DNA of 30,602 bases from a virus, in IMG/VR virus record IMGVR_UViG_3300039412_000056, positions 1 to 30,602 of that record. The stretch is one strand, 5' to 3'. Of the stretch, positions 22,267-30,060 are shown piece by piece. The notes beneath the pieces are model-generated. The model searched no databases. It saw nothing but the letters and a program-made list of their open reading frames with translations, and was not told the DNA's origin. Made by a program: the position numbers and the translations under genes. Position 1 is the first letter of the stretch; each line of letters starts with the position of its first letter.

Positions 22267-22855
22267 AATATGCGATAAACATTTTACACCGACAACAAGA
22301 GGCAAAAAAGGAAGAGCATTTAGATTTTGTAGTAATGAATGTAAATTTAAATATCAAAAAGAACATCCTCCAGTTCCAAAATCGGGGATTTATAAAATTT
22401 GTGAATGGTGTAACTCTAAATTTTATGTCCAACAAAATGAAATCCGATATAGATGTTGTTCTTCCAAATGTGGAAATTTGAACAAAGCAAGTAAAGGATT
22501 ACATCATTCAAATTTATATACTAAAGGATATTATAAATCAAAAGTTACAGGAAACAAAGAACACTATGACAGTTCTTACGAACTTATAAGAATGGAACAA
22601 TTGGATGAAATGAAAGTTATATGGACAAAACACCACAAAATAGCAATTCCGTATAAAGACAATAAAAATGAAATTCATCATTATATTCCTGATTTCTTAA
22701 TTGATAATAAAATCATAGAAGAAGTCAAACCGAGAAAAATAATAAAATCAAATTATTTAAACACAAAAATAAAATTAAAGGCGGGAAGAAAGTATTGTAA
22801 AGAAAATGGATATAAATTTAGAATAATAACAGAAAAAGAATTAGGAATAAAATAA
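22244..22855 (+). CDS. Zinc-finger nuclease of cassette 2 (PD-(D/E)XK, TnsA-like core)
   Basis: A 203-aa relative of the nuclease at 19413, shorter by one zinc-finger module. C7/C10 with C29/C33 and C53/C56 with C71-72/C76 form two fingers. The nuclease core has SSYELIRM, IAIPYKDNKNEIHHYIPDF (D150) and NKIIEEVKP (E160, K162), ending NGYKFRIITEKEL. It is inserted between the 121-aa gene and the second GT4 gene, 3 nt before the latter. Confidence 0.78.
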   Translation: MKIIKKCEICDKHFTPTTRGKKGRAFRFCSNECKFKYQKEHPPVPKSGIYKICEWCNSKFYVQQNEIRYRCCSSKCGNLNKASKGLHHSNLYTKGYYKSKVTGNKEHYDSSYELIRMEQLDEMKVIWTKHHKIAIPYKDNKNEIHHYIPDFLIDNKIIEEVKPRKIIKSNYLNTKIKLKAGRKYCKENGYKFRIITEKELGIK

Positions 22856-22858
22856 TAT

Positions 22859-24193
22859 ATGAGTAAACCAATATGTATATTTCAATCCCCTGCCTGGACA
22901 CGTTCAGGCTATGGCGATTTAGGATTAGCGTTAGCAAAAAGTCTTCTGCGGTATGATAAATATGACTTATTGATGGTTCCTACCAGATGGGGCGGATGTT
23001 CGAGAAAATATTTAGCAGAAGATATTACAGACCCATTAGAACAAGAACTTTTTAAAAGAGTTATAAGACAACCAATTAACAAACAACCCGAATTGTTTAT
23101 TCAGTGTTCTATTCCAAACGAATTTCAAGCACCGGCAAAGTATAATATTGGGGTAACGGCAGGAATCGAGACAACTATAGCACGTCCTGATTGGATTGAA
23201 GGATTGAATCGTATGAACGCCAATCTTGTCACATCTAATCATGCTAAGAAGGTGTTTCAAGAAGCATCCTATCAAAAAATGGATGAACAGACAAAACAAG
23301 TAATTCCTGGTCAAGAATTGAAATCTCTCAAACCTATGGAAGCTTTGTTTTGGGGAGCCGACACTTCAATCTATGGAACAGGCAAATCATTTGAACCAAA
23401 AGTGGAAATTGAATTGGAAGCTGTAAAGGAAGACTTTAATTTTCTGTTTGTTGGTCAATGGACTGGCGGCGGATTATTTTCTGATAGAAAGGACATTGGA
23501 GGTCTTATCAAGACTTTCTTGGGAACTTTTGCCAATATGGGAGCCAAGCCAAAACCTGCGTTGATTATCAAGACAAGTGGTGCTGCCATTTGTAATATGG
23601 ATAAACACGATATGGTTAATCGTTTGAAGACTGTAAAAGAAATTGTTCAGAAGGAAAAAGGAACTACTGACCTTCCAAACGTTTATCTTTTGTATGGTGA
23701 ATTGACAGAATCAGAAATGAATGCTTTGTATAACCATCCAAAGATTAAAGCACACGTATCATTCACTCATGGTGAAGGATTCGGTATGCCATTGCTTTTG
23801 TCATCATTGAGTGGTAAGCCAGTTCTCGCTTCTAATTGGAGTGGTCATTTGGATTTCCTCGACCACAGATATTGTAAGTTACTCGACGGTGAAGTTAAAC
23901 CTTTGCCTCCAGAATGTGTAAATGAATGGTTAATCAAGGATTCGGCTTGGTTTAATGTGAATTACTCCAAAGCATCAGAATCTATGAAGAATTGTTTCCA
24001 CTTCTACCGCCCATATCTTGAAAAGGCAGAAGAACTTCGTAAACAAAATGAAGTCAACTTCTCAACACAAGCAATGGATAAGAAGTTTTGGGAATTTTTG
24101 GATAACAACGTTCCTAAGTTTGCCACCGAGCAAAAACTCATTCTTCCAAAATTGAAGAAGGTAGTCAAGCCGGCGGAGACTCCTACTGCCTAA
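22859..24193 (+). CDS. GT4-like glycosyltransferase
   Basis: A 444-aa GT-B fold enzyme. The N-terminal SPAWTRSGYGDLGLALAKSLL is the acceptor-domain loop; FNFLFVGQWTGGGLFSDRKD (about 193-212) begins the donor domain; and HGEGFGMP (304-311) followed by SGKPVLASNWSGHLDFL is the donor site. The second Glu of the usual E-x7-E motif is replaced (position 314 is Leu), so activity or donor choice may differ from the GT4 at 17499. The stop overlaps the next gene's ATG. Confidence 0.87.
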   Translation: MSKPICIFQSPAWTRSGYGDLGLALAKSLLRYDKYDLLMVPTRWGGCSRKYLAEDITDPLEQELFKRVIRQPINKQPELFIQCSIPNEFQAPAKYNIGVTAGIETTIARPDWIEGLNRMNANLVTSNHAKKVFQEASYQKMDEQTKQVIPGQELKSLKPMEALFWGADTSIYGTGKSFEPKVEIELEAVKEDFNFLFVGQWTGGGLFSDRKDIGGLIKTFLGTFANMGAKPKPALIIKTSGAAICNMDKHDMVNRLKTVKEIVQKEKGTTDLPNVYLLYGELTESEMNALYNHPKIKAHVSFTHGEGFGMPLLLSSLSGKPVLASNWSGHLDFLDHRYCKLLDGEVKPLPPECVNEWLIKDSAWFNVNYSKASESMKNCFHFYRPYLEKAEELRKQNEVNFSTQAMDKKFWEFLDNNVPKFATEQKLILPKLKKVVKPAETPTA

Positions 24194-24870
24194 TGAAATT
24201 ATCATATTTAATTACTGTTCACAATGAAACCGATACGTTGATTCGACTATTAGAAAAGTTGGTCAATAATCGGGCCGCTGGAGACGAAATAGTTATTTTA
24301 GATGACCATTCAGACAATCTTAAAACGGCACAAATCATGACCGATGTTTGTAAAAATCATGATGTTTTTACATATCTCCATAGGTTGAATGGGGATTATG
24401 GAGCACATAAAAACTTTGGTAATGAAAAATGCACCGGCGATTGGATATTTCAAATTGATGCCGATGAAAATCCAGCAGATACTCTTATTTTTAACATAAG
24501 AGAAATCATCGAAACAAATTTGATGATGGAAATGATATACGTTCCTAGAATCAACGATTTCAGGGGCGTCACGCCAGAAGAAGCAAGAAAGTGGGGATGG
24601 AGATTATCACCTTCACCAACATACGAAAATAGACCTATTGTAAATTGGCCTGATTATCAGAGTCGAATTTATAAGAGAGACGTGAATAGAATCAAGTGGG
24701 ATAGAAAGCTACATGAAAAAATTATCGGTCATACCCAATATGCTTTTCTACCAGCAAATGAAGATTTGGCTCTTTATCACGATAAAACAATCGAAACACA
24801 AATAAAAACGAATCAACGATATAATCAACAATTTAGTGTTGAAGATAATCTTGGACACAAAGTATCATGA
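24193..24870 (+). CDS. GT2-type glycosyltransferase
   Basis: A 225-aa GT-A enzyme. LSYLITVHNETDTLIRLLEKL at the N-terminus, VILDDHSDN (34-42), and the metal-binding DAD motif in QIDADENP (87-94). The C-terminal part has a WDRKLHEKI block that resembles the catalytic region of the waaE/kdtX-like GT2 group (lipopolysaccharide core glucosyltransferases), so a similar reaction is possible. Overlaps its neighbours by 1 and 4 nt in a tight operon. Confidence 0.88.
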   Translation: MKLSYLITVHNETDTLIRLLEKLVNNRAAGDEIVILDDHSDNLKTAQIMTDVCKNHDVFTYLHRLNGDYGAHKNFGNEKCTGDWIFQIDADENPADTLIFNIREIIETNLMMEMIYVPRINDFRGVTPEEARKWGWRLSPSPTYENRPIVNWPDYQSRIYKRDVNRIKWDRKLHEKIIGHTQYAFLPANEDLALYHDKTIETQIKTNQRYNQQFSVEDNLGHKVS

Positions 24871-25466
24871 GTGAGTGGGTAATAAAACAGGCGGCGTATA
24901 AACCAAAAATACGAGACTTGAATAATAATGATAAAACCTTTCAGGAAATTTATCAGGATGTTCTTGCGGCTGGATGGAATACAGACAAGGGAACTACTCA
25001 TGCTTATGTGGATAGTTACGCAGAATTATTCAAACCATATCGTAACCAACCAATAAATCTATTGGAAGTCGGTATTGACTTTGGATATAGTCTGGCATTG
25101 TGGAGAGCCTATTTTGACAAAGCTACAATTTATGGTGTTGACATCAGAAACGTCCTACAATTCACCGAAGAAGTGAATCCGGTCATTCATGATGGAAATG
25201 ACCCAAGCATCATTGAAAAATATTTTTCAAATCTGGAATTTGATATTATTATTGACGATGCAAGTCATGAAGTTCAACATCAAGTTTTGAGATTTCCAAT
25301 ATACTTTCCAAAGTTGAAAAAAGGTGGATTGTATGTCATTGAAGACGTTCAAGATTTGGATAAAGAAGGTGATTTATTAAGAGCATTAGACCCAACAGCA
25401 GAAGTCATTGATAACCGTAAATTAAAGGGCCGATATGATGACGTAATGTTTGTTTACAGAAAGTAA
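24867..25466 (+). CDS. SAM-dependent methyltransferase, macrocin-O-methyltransferase-like
   Basis: A 199-aa class I methyltransferase. TDKGTTHAYVDSYAELFKPYR precedes the SAM-binding loop LLEVGIDFGYSLALW (65-79) and the acidic strand end VDIR (91-94); FDIIIDDASHEVQHQ contains the catalytic-site Asp/His. The arrangement resembles sugar O-methyltransferases such as those acting on demethylmacrocin. Within a glycosyltransferase cluster a glycan O-methylation role is likely (inference). Confidence 0.83.
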   Translation: MSEWVIKQAAYKPKIRDLNNNDKTFQEIYQDVLAAGWNTDKGTTHAYVDSYAELFKPYRNQPINLLEVGIDFGYSLALWRAYFDKATIYGVDIRNVLQFTEEVNPVIHDGNDPSIIEKYFSNLEFDIIIDDASHEVQHQVLRFPIYFPKLKKGGLYVIEDVQDLDKEGDLLRALDPTAEVIDNRKLKGRYDDVMFVYRK

Positions 25467-25469
25467 AAT

Positions 25470-26705
25470 ATGAATAAAGACTACAAAGAATTATTTCAAT
25501 GTCCGGTGACAGTCTCAACAGATAAATTTTCTTATTTGGATTTTGGGCCAATGCCTTTGGTAAACAATCTGAATAATACAAAACAAGAATCTTTGGATTG
25601 TCCAAGGCATCCTCTTGTAGTCAATTATTACCCAGATAGTAAACTTTCAATGTTGTCCGTTGCAATCAAACCTGAAATTTTGTTTGCTCACTACGTTTAT
25701 AAATCAGGAACCAGTCAACCATACATCGAACACTGCAAAGAAATGTATGAATACATTTCAAAATTTGTAATAATCAATGACCACGACAGATTTGTTGATA
25801 TTGGTGGTAATGATGGAACATTGCTTTCAACTTTCAAAACTAAATCTGGAAGACCTATTGATACCATAAACGTTGACCCATCAGAAAACATCAGTAAAAT
25901 CTCAAGAGACAAAGGAATCATCACACTTACAAAAATGTGGGACGCTACAGTAGGAGCCCAGATGAATGGGACTTGTAAGGTTATTACATCCACTAACGTC
26001 TTTCAACACACCGAACCGATTGGTAACTTTGCCAGTGGAGTTTGGCACGCTTTAAGAGACGATGGCATTTGGTGTTTGGAATTCCCTTATTGGGGGCATG
26101 ATTTGGAAACGTATCAATACGACCAAGTGTATCATGAACACATCTATTACTATCTATTGACTCCATTGTTCAAATTATTCAATGACAGAGGATTCAGAAT
26201 ACTTGACGTTTCCGAAAGAAGTATTCACGGTGGAAGTCTTCGTATTATCAGTCAGAAAAGAAACAAGGATAATGATTTTGTTCCAGAAAGTGTGGCAAGA
26301 GTTTTGGAAAAAGAAAAAATATTTGATAACAATTTTTACAAAGTTTGGGGTGAGAATATGAAAACTCACGCCATTGAAAGTAAAAAGTTTCTGACAGACC
26401 TAAAAGAGTCTGGTAAGAAAATTGCTGCTTTCGGTGCGGCGGCAAAAGGATGCACATTCTTAAACGCCACCGGAATCAATCATGAAATCATAGATTACAT
26501 CGTGGATGACACTGATACAAAGCAAGGCAAATTCATGCCAGGAACAGGAATTGAAATTGTCAAGAGACAACATCTTATTGATAACCAACCGGATTATGTC
26601 GTAATTTTAGCACATAATTTTGCTAACTATATCAGAACTTCATTGAAACCAATTTTCAGTGGTAAGTTCATTGTCATGTTTCCTAGACCAGTAATTTATG
26701 ATTAA
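25470..26705 (+). CDS. Sugar C-methyltransferase-like enzyme
   Basis: A 411-aa protein with the three-part layout of NDP-sugar C-methyltransferases (TylCIII-like): a reduced N-terminal putative zinc-binding region, a central SAM domain with VDIGGNDGTLLS (109-120) and the YHEHIYYYLLTPLFKLF active-site helix, and a C-terminal Rossmann-like domain with KIAAFGAAAKGCTFLNATGI and IVDDTDTKQGKFMPGTGIEI. The N-terminal part keeps few of the usual Cys, so zinc binding may be lost. Such enzymes add a branch methyl group to a keto-sugar before transfer. Confidence 0.87.
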   Translation: MNKDYKELFQCPVTVSTDKFSYLDFGPMPLVNNLNNTKQESLDCPRHPLVVNYYPDSKLSMLSVAIKPEILFAHYVYKSGTSQPYIEHCKEMYEYISKFVIINDHDRFVDIGGNDGTLLSTFKTKSGRPIDTINVDPSENISKISRDKGIITLTKMWDATVGAQMNGTCKVITSTNVFQHTEPIGNFASGVWHALRDDGIWCLEFPYWGHDLETYQYDQVYHEHIYYYLLTPLFKLFNDRGFRILDVSERSIHGGSLRIISQKRNKDNDFVPESVARVLEKEKIFDNNFYKVWGENMKTHAIESKKFLTDLKESGKKIAAFGAAAKGCTFLNATGINHEIIDYIVDDTDTKQGKFMPGTGIEIVKRQHLIDNQPDYVVILAHNFANYIRTSLKPIFSGKFIVMFPRPVIYD

Positions 26706-26722
26706 TAATAATTTTGAAATAA

Positions 26723-26755
26723 TTTACAGTTTTATCATCACATAATATATTTATA
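26723..26755 (+). promoter_or_regulatory. Promoter-like motif before the LRR protein
   Basis: TTTA (26723-26726) in place of TTTG, GTTTTA (26729-26734), a 13-nt spacer, TATTTATA (26748-26755), then 12 nt to the ATG at 26768, including AGG. Confidence 0.6.
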
Positions 26756-26767
26756 GGTTAAAATATT

Positions 26768-27538
26768 ATGTCAAATTTATACCTTCCACTATCAGAAATA
26801 ACATCGAGTTCATCTTGCAGTTATGTTATACCAACAAGTGCTTCATATTCTATATCGGCGTCATATGCTCAAAATGTATCAAACTTTGGAGGTATAACTA
26901 CACAGGCAACATTATTCAGTTTTAATAATGTTGGAAGCGAATATATAAATCCAATAGTATCAGCATCGTATTCTTTTGCCACATTTCAATTTACAAGCGG
27001 GTCACTAACATCTGTTGCATATGGTGTTCCTGTAAATAATGATTTAATATTCTCCGGTTCAGGAAATAGTTTGTATATAATATTTAATCCCTCAGATTCT
27101 ATTAATGAAGCATCATCTGGTTGGTCTTCTGTAGAGGGATTAAATTGTGTAAATATGACTTCGTTAGATGTTTCAAATAATAGTTTGACATCTTTACTTT
27201 TAAGTGGTTCTACTTCGTTGGTAACATTAGATTGTTATGAAAATTCATTAACAACTCTTGATATATCAACGCTTACATCATTACTTACGTTTTTACCTTA
27301 TCAAAATAGTTTAACTTCATTAACAATGTCAGTATCTTCATCTATAACATATTTGAATGCTAGATTTAATTCATTAAATCAATCTTCGGTAGATAGTATT
27401 TTGGGGTCATTAGTCAATGGTGGAAAATCAAATGGAACTGTATATGTTGATGACCCAGGAAATTCAGCACCAAGTTCCGCTGGTCATGCTAGCGCATCAA
27501 TTCTTACTGGAAGAGGTTGGTCTGTATTGACAAATTGA
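26768..27538 (+). CDS. Leucine-rich-repeat protein, probable virion or adhesion protein
   Basis: A 256-aa, Ser-rich protein. The N-terminal SASYSISASYAQNVS resembles short heptad-like repeats found in phage tail-fibre and collar proteins. From about 125 to 205 it has LRR units of ~21 residues (LTSLDVSNNSLTSLLLSG, VTLDCYENSLTTLDIS, ...ITYLNARFNSLNQSS), ending in a TGRGWSVLTN cap. No signal peptide. It sits in the glycan gene cluster but has its own promoter motif, as expected of a separately expressed virion gene. Receptor binding is a possibility, not shown. Confidence 0.75.
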   Translation: MSNLYLPLSEITSSSSCSYVIPTSASYSISASYAQNVSNFGGITTQATLFSFNNVGSEYINPIVSASYSFATFQFTSGSLTSVAYGVPVNNDLIFSGSGNSLYIIFNPSDSINEASSGWSSVEGLNCVNMTSLDVSNNSLTSLLLSGSTSLVTLDCYENSLTTLDISTLTSLLTFLPYQNSLTSLTMSVSSSITYLNARFNSLNQSSVDSILGSLVNGGKSNGTVYVDDPGNSAPSSAGHASASILTGRGWSVLTN

Positions 27539-27544
27539 TTTATC

Positions 27545-28204
27545 ATGAATAAAAATGATGTTTACACATCTCAATTGACAACTAATATTGTTGAAACATA
27601 TTGTAAAATCATACAACCATTAGATAAATTAGAAAAACCATGCGATGTTTGGTTTGATGGTTCTCAAAAACCGTATGAGTTTTATAATGCTTGGAACTCT
27701 GTAGGAGATATTCTAAAAAATGAAGAAATTCCTACTATGTTAGAAATAGGAGCATTTAAAGGACTTTGGGCTATAGCCTTTTTTGAGTGGTGTAAATTGA
27801 ATAATAAGCACGGCGAATATTACACCGTTACTTGGTTAAAACACGATTGCCAGAATAAAGATTTAAAAAATGTTCAAAAATACTATTTGGAACAGGGGTT
27901 TAAATTTAAACTATTTGATAAAAATTCACAATTAATTTCTACAAAAGAAGAAGTAGTAAAAGAAAAATCCGATTTCAATTTTGTATTTATTGATGCCGAC
28001 CACACTTATGACGGCATAACCAAAGATATTCATCTTTATTCTTCTTTATCAACTAAAATTTTAGGATTTCATGATATTAGACCAAGAGAAATTCAAATTA
28101 ACATTATGGGGGTTTATAAAGCCCTCGAAGACAATAAAATAATATTTGATAAAGAGTTCATTTGCGATGATACTCACATGGGTATAGGTCTAAAATATAA
28201 TTAA
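27545..28204 (+). CDS. SAM-dependent methyltransferase-like protein
   Basis: A 219-aa class I methyltransferase of the Methyltransf_24-like type: MLEIGAFKGLWAIAFFEW (65-82) is the SAM loop, FVFIDADHTYDGITKDI (about 146-162) the metal/substrate strand, and LGFHDIRP a conserved end. It probably methylates a sugar or small molecule, given the neighbouring glycosyltransferases. It starts 6 nt after the LRR gene. Confidence 0.75.
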   Translation: MNKNDVYTSQLTTNIVETYCKIIQPLDKLEKPCDVWFDGSQKPYEFYNAWNSVGDILKNEEIPTMLEIGAFKGLWAIAFFEWCKLNNKHGEYYTVTWLKHDCQNKDLKNVQKYYLEQGFKFKLFDKNSQLISTKEEVVKEKSDFNFVFIDADHTYDGITKDIHLYSSLSTKILGFHDIRPREIQINIMGVYKALEDNKIIFDKEFICDDTHMGIGLKYN

Positions 28205-28209
28205 TATTC

Positions 28210-28242
28210 TTTCACGTTTTATTCTTTCACTTTATATTTATA
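28210..28242 (+). promoter_or_regulatory. Promoter-like motif before the third MGRKK cassette
   Basis: TTTC (28210-28213), GTTTTA (28216-28221), a 13-nt spacer and TATTTATA (28235-28242), then 4 nt to the ATG at 28247. One of the best matches to the shared motif. Confidence 0.65.
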
Positions 28243-28246
28243 TGGT

Positions 28247-29332
28247 ATGGATAATACCACATCAATTTTATGGGAAGAAAAAAACTTAATCGAACCAAAG
28301 AAGAACTTGCCGAACAGTCAAATAATCGTTCCAAACGATATTATCAGCGACATAAAGAAGAATGTAACAGGAAATCCATGCGAAGATACTGGAAACGAAA
28401 AGCGAAGAAAATATTGTAAATGGAATACATCGGGATTCATAAAACAATTAAATATCATTCATAAAAATAAATATGATTATTCTAATACCCATTATATACA
28501 TTCTCATATTAAAATAAATATATTATGTCCAAAACACGGAAAATTTAATATATTACCACATGAACATTTAAGAGGAAGAGGATGTAAAAAATGTTATAAT
28601 GAACGAAGAGTTTCTAATACAGAAAATTTTATTAAAAAAGCCAAAAAAATTCACGGTGATAAATACAATTATTCTAAAACCAATTATAAAAGAGCGATAA
28701 AAAAAATTACAATAATATGCCCGATTCATGGCGATTTTAAACAAACTCCAAATAGTCATTTATATGGATACGGATGTAAAAAATGTGCAACTGATTATAA
28801 TAGACAATTAACAAAATCTAATACCAAAGAATTCATTAAAAAAGCCAAAAAAATTCATGGGAATAAATATGATTATTCAATGACGAATTATATAAACGTC
28901 TCTACTCCTGTTAATATCATATGTAATAAACACGAATCATTTTTTCAAATTCCAAATTATCATCTATCAAACAAAAGTGGATGTCCAAAATGCACTCATA
29001 GAATATCAAATCCAGAACAAGAATTTTTAGATTATTTAAAAATTCCAAATACTAACAAAAATAGACAAGTAAAAATATGTCTAAAAAAAGTAGATGGTTT
29101 AAAAAATAAAACTATATATGAATTTCTTGGGGATTATTATCACGGAAATCCAGAAAAATATAAGCCGAACGACTATAATCAAATCTGTCACAAAACCTTC
29201 GGACAACTTTACAGAGAAACTTTCGATAAACTCAATAAATTAAAATCTCTCGGTTATAATGTAAAATATATTTGGGAGTCTGACTGGAATAATTTTAAAA
29301 AAGGAAACCAATTAAAATTACAATCATTATGA
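28247..29332 (+). CDS. Homing endonuclease with three repeated zinc modules and Vsr-like nuclease
   Basis: A 361-aa protein. The shared N-terminal ILWEEKN segment (7-13) overlaps the MGRKK gene. Three repeats of ~53 residues follow (64-116, 128-180, 196-249), each with IHG-KYDYS, C--HG-F, P--HL and GC-KC, likely zinc-dependent DNA readers. A Vsr-like nuclease domain closes the protein (257-348: QEFLDYL, KVDGLKNKTIYEFLGDYYHGNP, LGYNVKYIWESDW). No other ATG exists in this frame for the first ~200 codons, so translation starts at 28247 or the frame is reached by a shift from MGRKK. The stop overlaps the following GT2 gene (ATGA). Confidence 0.85.
   Translation: MDNTTSILWEEKNLIEPKKNLPNSQIIVPNDIISDIKKNVTGNPCEDTGNEKRRKYCKWNTSGFIKQLNIIHKNKYDYSNTHYIHSHIKINILCPKHGKFNILPHEHLRGRGCKKCYNERRVSNTENFIKKAKKIHGDKYNYSKTNYKRAIKKITIICPIHGDFKQTPNSHLYGYGCKKCATDYNRQLTKSNTKEFIKKAKKIHGNKYDYSMTNYINVSTPVNIICNKHESFFQIPNYHLSNKSGCPKCTHRISNPEQEFLDYLKIPNTNKNRQVKICLKKVDGLKNKTIYEFLGDYYHGNPEKYKPNDYNQICHKTFGQLYRETFDKLNKLKSLGYNVKYIWESDWNNFKKGNQLKLQSL
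28270..28419 (+). CDS. MGRKK small basic protein (third copy), nested
   Basis: A 49-aa basic protein beginning MGRKKLNRTKEEL, with KRYYQRHKEE and MRRYWKRKAKK, in a different frame from the nuclease. It aligns gap-free with the copies at 6677-6826 and 16277-16444. The stop falls right before the first zinc module of the nuclease. It has no clear ribosome-binding site, being 23 nt downstream of the nuclease ATG, so expression could rely on reinitiation or leaky starting. Confidence 0.72.
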   Translation: MGRKKLNRTKEELAEQSNNRSKRYYQRHKEECNRKSMRRYWKRKAKKIL

Positions 29333-30060
29333 ATAAATCGTTGATAATTATCTTGCATTATAATACAACTCACTATACTGATAATTTGTATGAAATGTTA
29401 TTTCCATACCAACAGTCGGGAAATTATACTCTTGCCGTTCTTGATAACGGTAGTGATGAAGGTAAATCGAGTAAATATACTACATGGAAATCCGAAGAGT
29501 GGGGTGGTTATGGAACAGGATTAGATTTGGCACTTCAATTATTTATAGAAAATAAAGAATACGATTCTTTTGTTCTCCTAAATTCAGATTTGGTATTACA
29601 TGGTTATAATTTCATAAAAACTCTTAGACAACAATTATTTAGCAGAGAAGATTTAATGATTGTTTCTCCGTGTGTTATTCAACCTGAAAAGGCACAAACA
29701 TATTGGAAACAGATGCATTGTTTTAATTCTACCGCATTAAGAGAAGTTCCGTTTGTAGATTATCAGTGTGCTTTCATGAAACGAGAATTTGCCGAAAAAG
29801 TTCAATCTTTTGGAAGCACTTATGGCTGGGTTCAAGACATCATGACTGGTTTGATTTGTGAAGATAATAAATGGAAAATTGGCGTATGTGATTGGCTTCC
29901 TATAGTTCACATTGGAAATGGAACAGTCAAAGACAATCCTAAATTATCCAATTATAATATTCTTGCCCAACAGGAGATGGATAGATATTTCTTAGAAAAA
30001 GGATTGACAGACAGGGTAAATCAGTTAAAATTGAAGTCAATAGGTTATAAATATGAGTAA
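29329..30060 (+). CDS. GT2-type glycosyltransferase, rhamnosyltransferase-like
   Basis: A 243-aa GT-A-like protein: IIILHYNTTHYTDNLYEML at the N-terminus, LAVLDNGSDEG (donor-binding), a G-G-G loop (GGYGTGLDLAL) and VLLNSDLVL, in which NSD stands in place of DxD, as is common in rhamnosyltransferase-like GT2 enzymes. FVDYQCAFMKREF and WVQDIM follow, as expected for the acceptor side. Overlaps the homing nuclease upstream by 4 nt and the nucleotidyltransferase downstream by 8 nt. Confidence 0.82.
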   Translation: MNKSLIIILHYNTTHYTDNLYEMLFPYQQSGNYTLAVLDNGSDEGKSSKYTTWKSEEWGGYGTGLDLALQLFIENKEYDSFVLLNSDLVLHGYNFIKTLRQQLFSREDLMIVSPCVIQPEKAQTYWKQMHCFNSTALREVPFVDYQCAFMKREFAEKVQSFGSTYGWVQDIMTGLICEDNKWKIGVCDWLPIVHIGNGTVKDNPKLSNYNILAQQEMDRYFLEKGLTDRVNQLKLKSIGYKYE

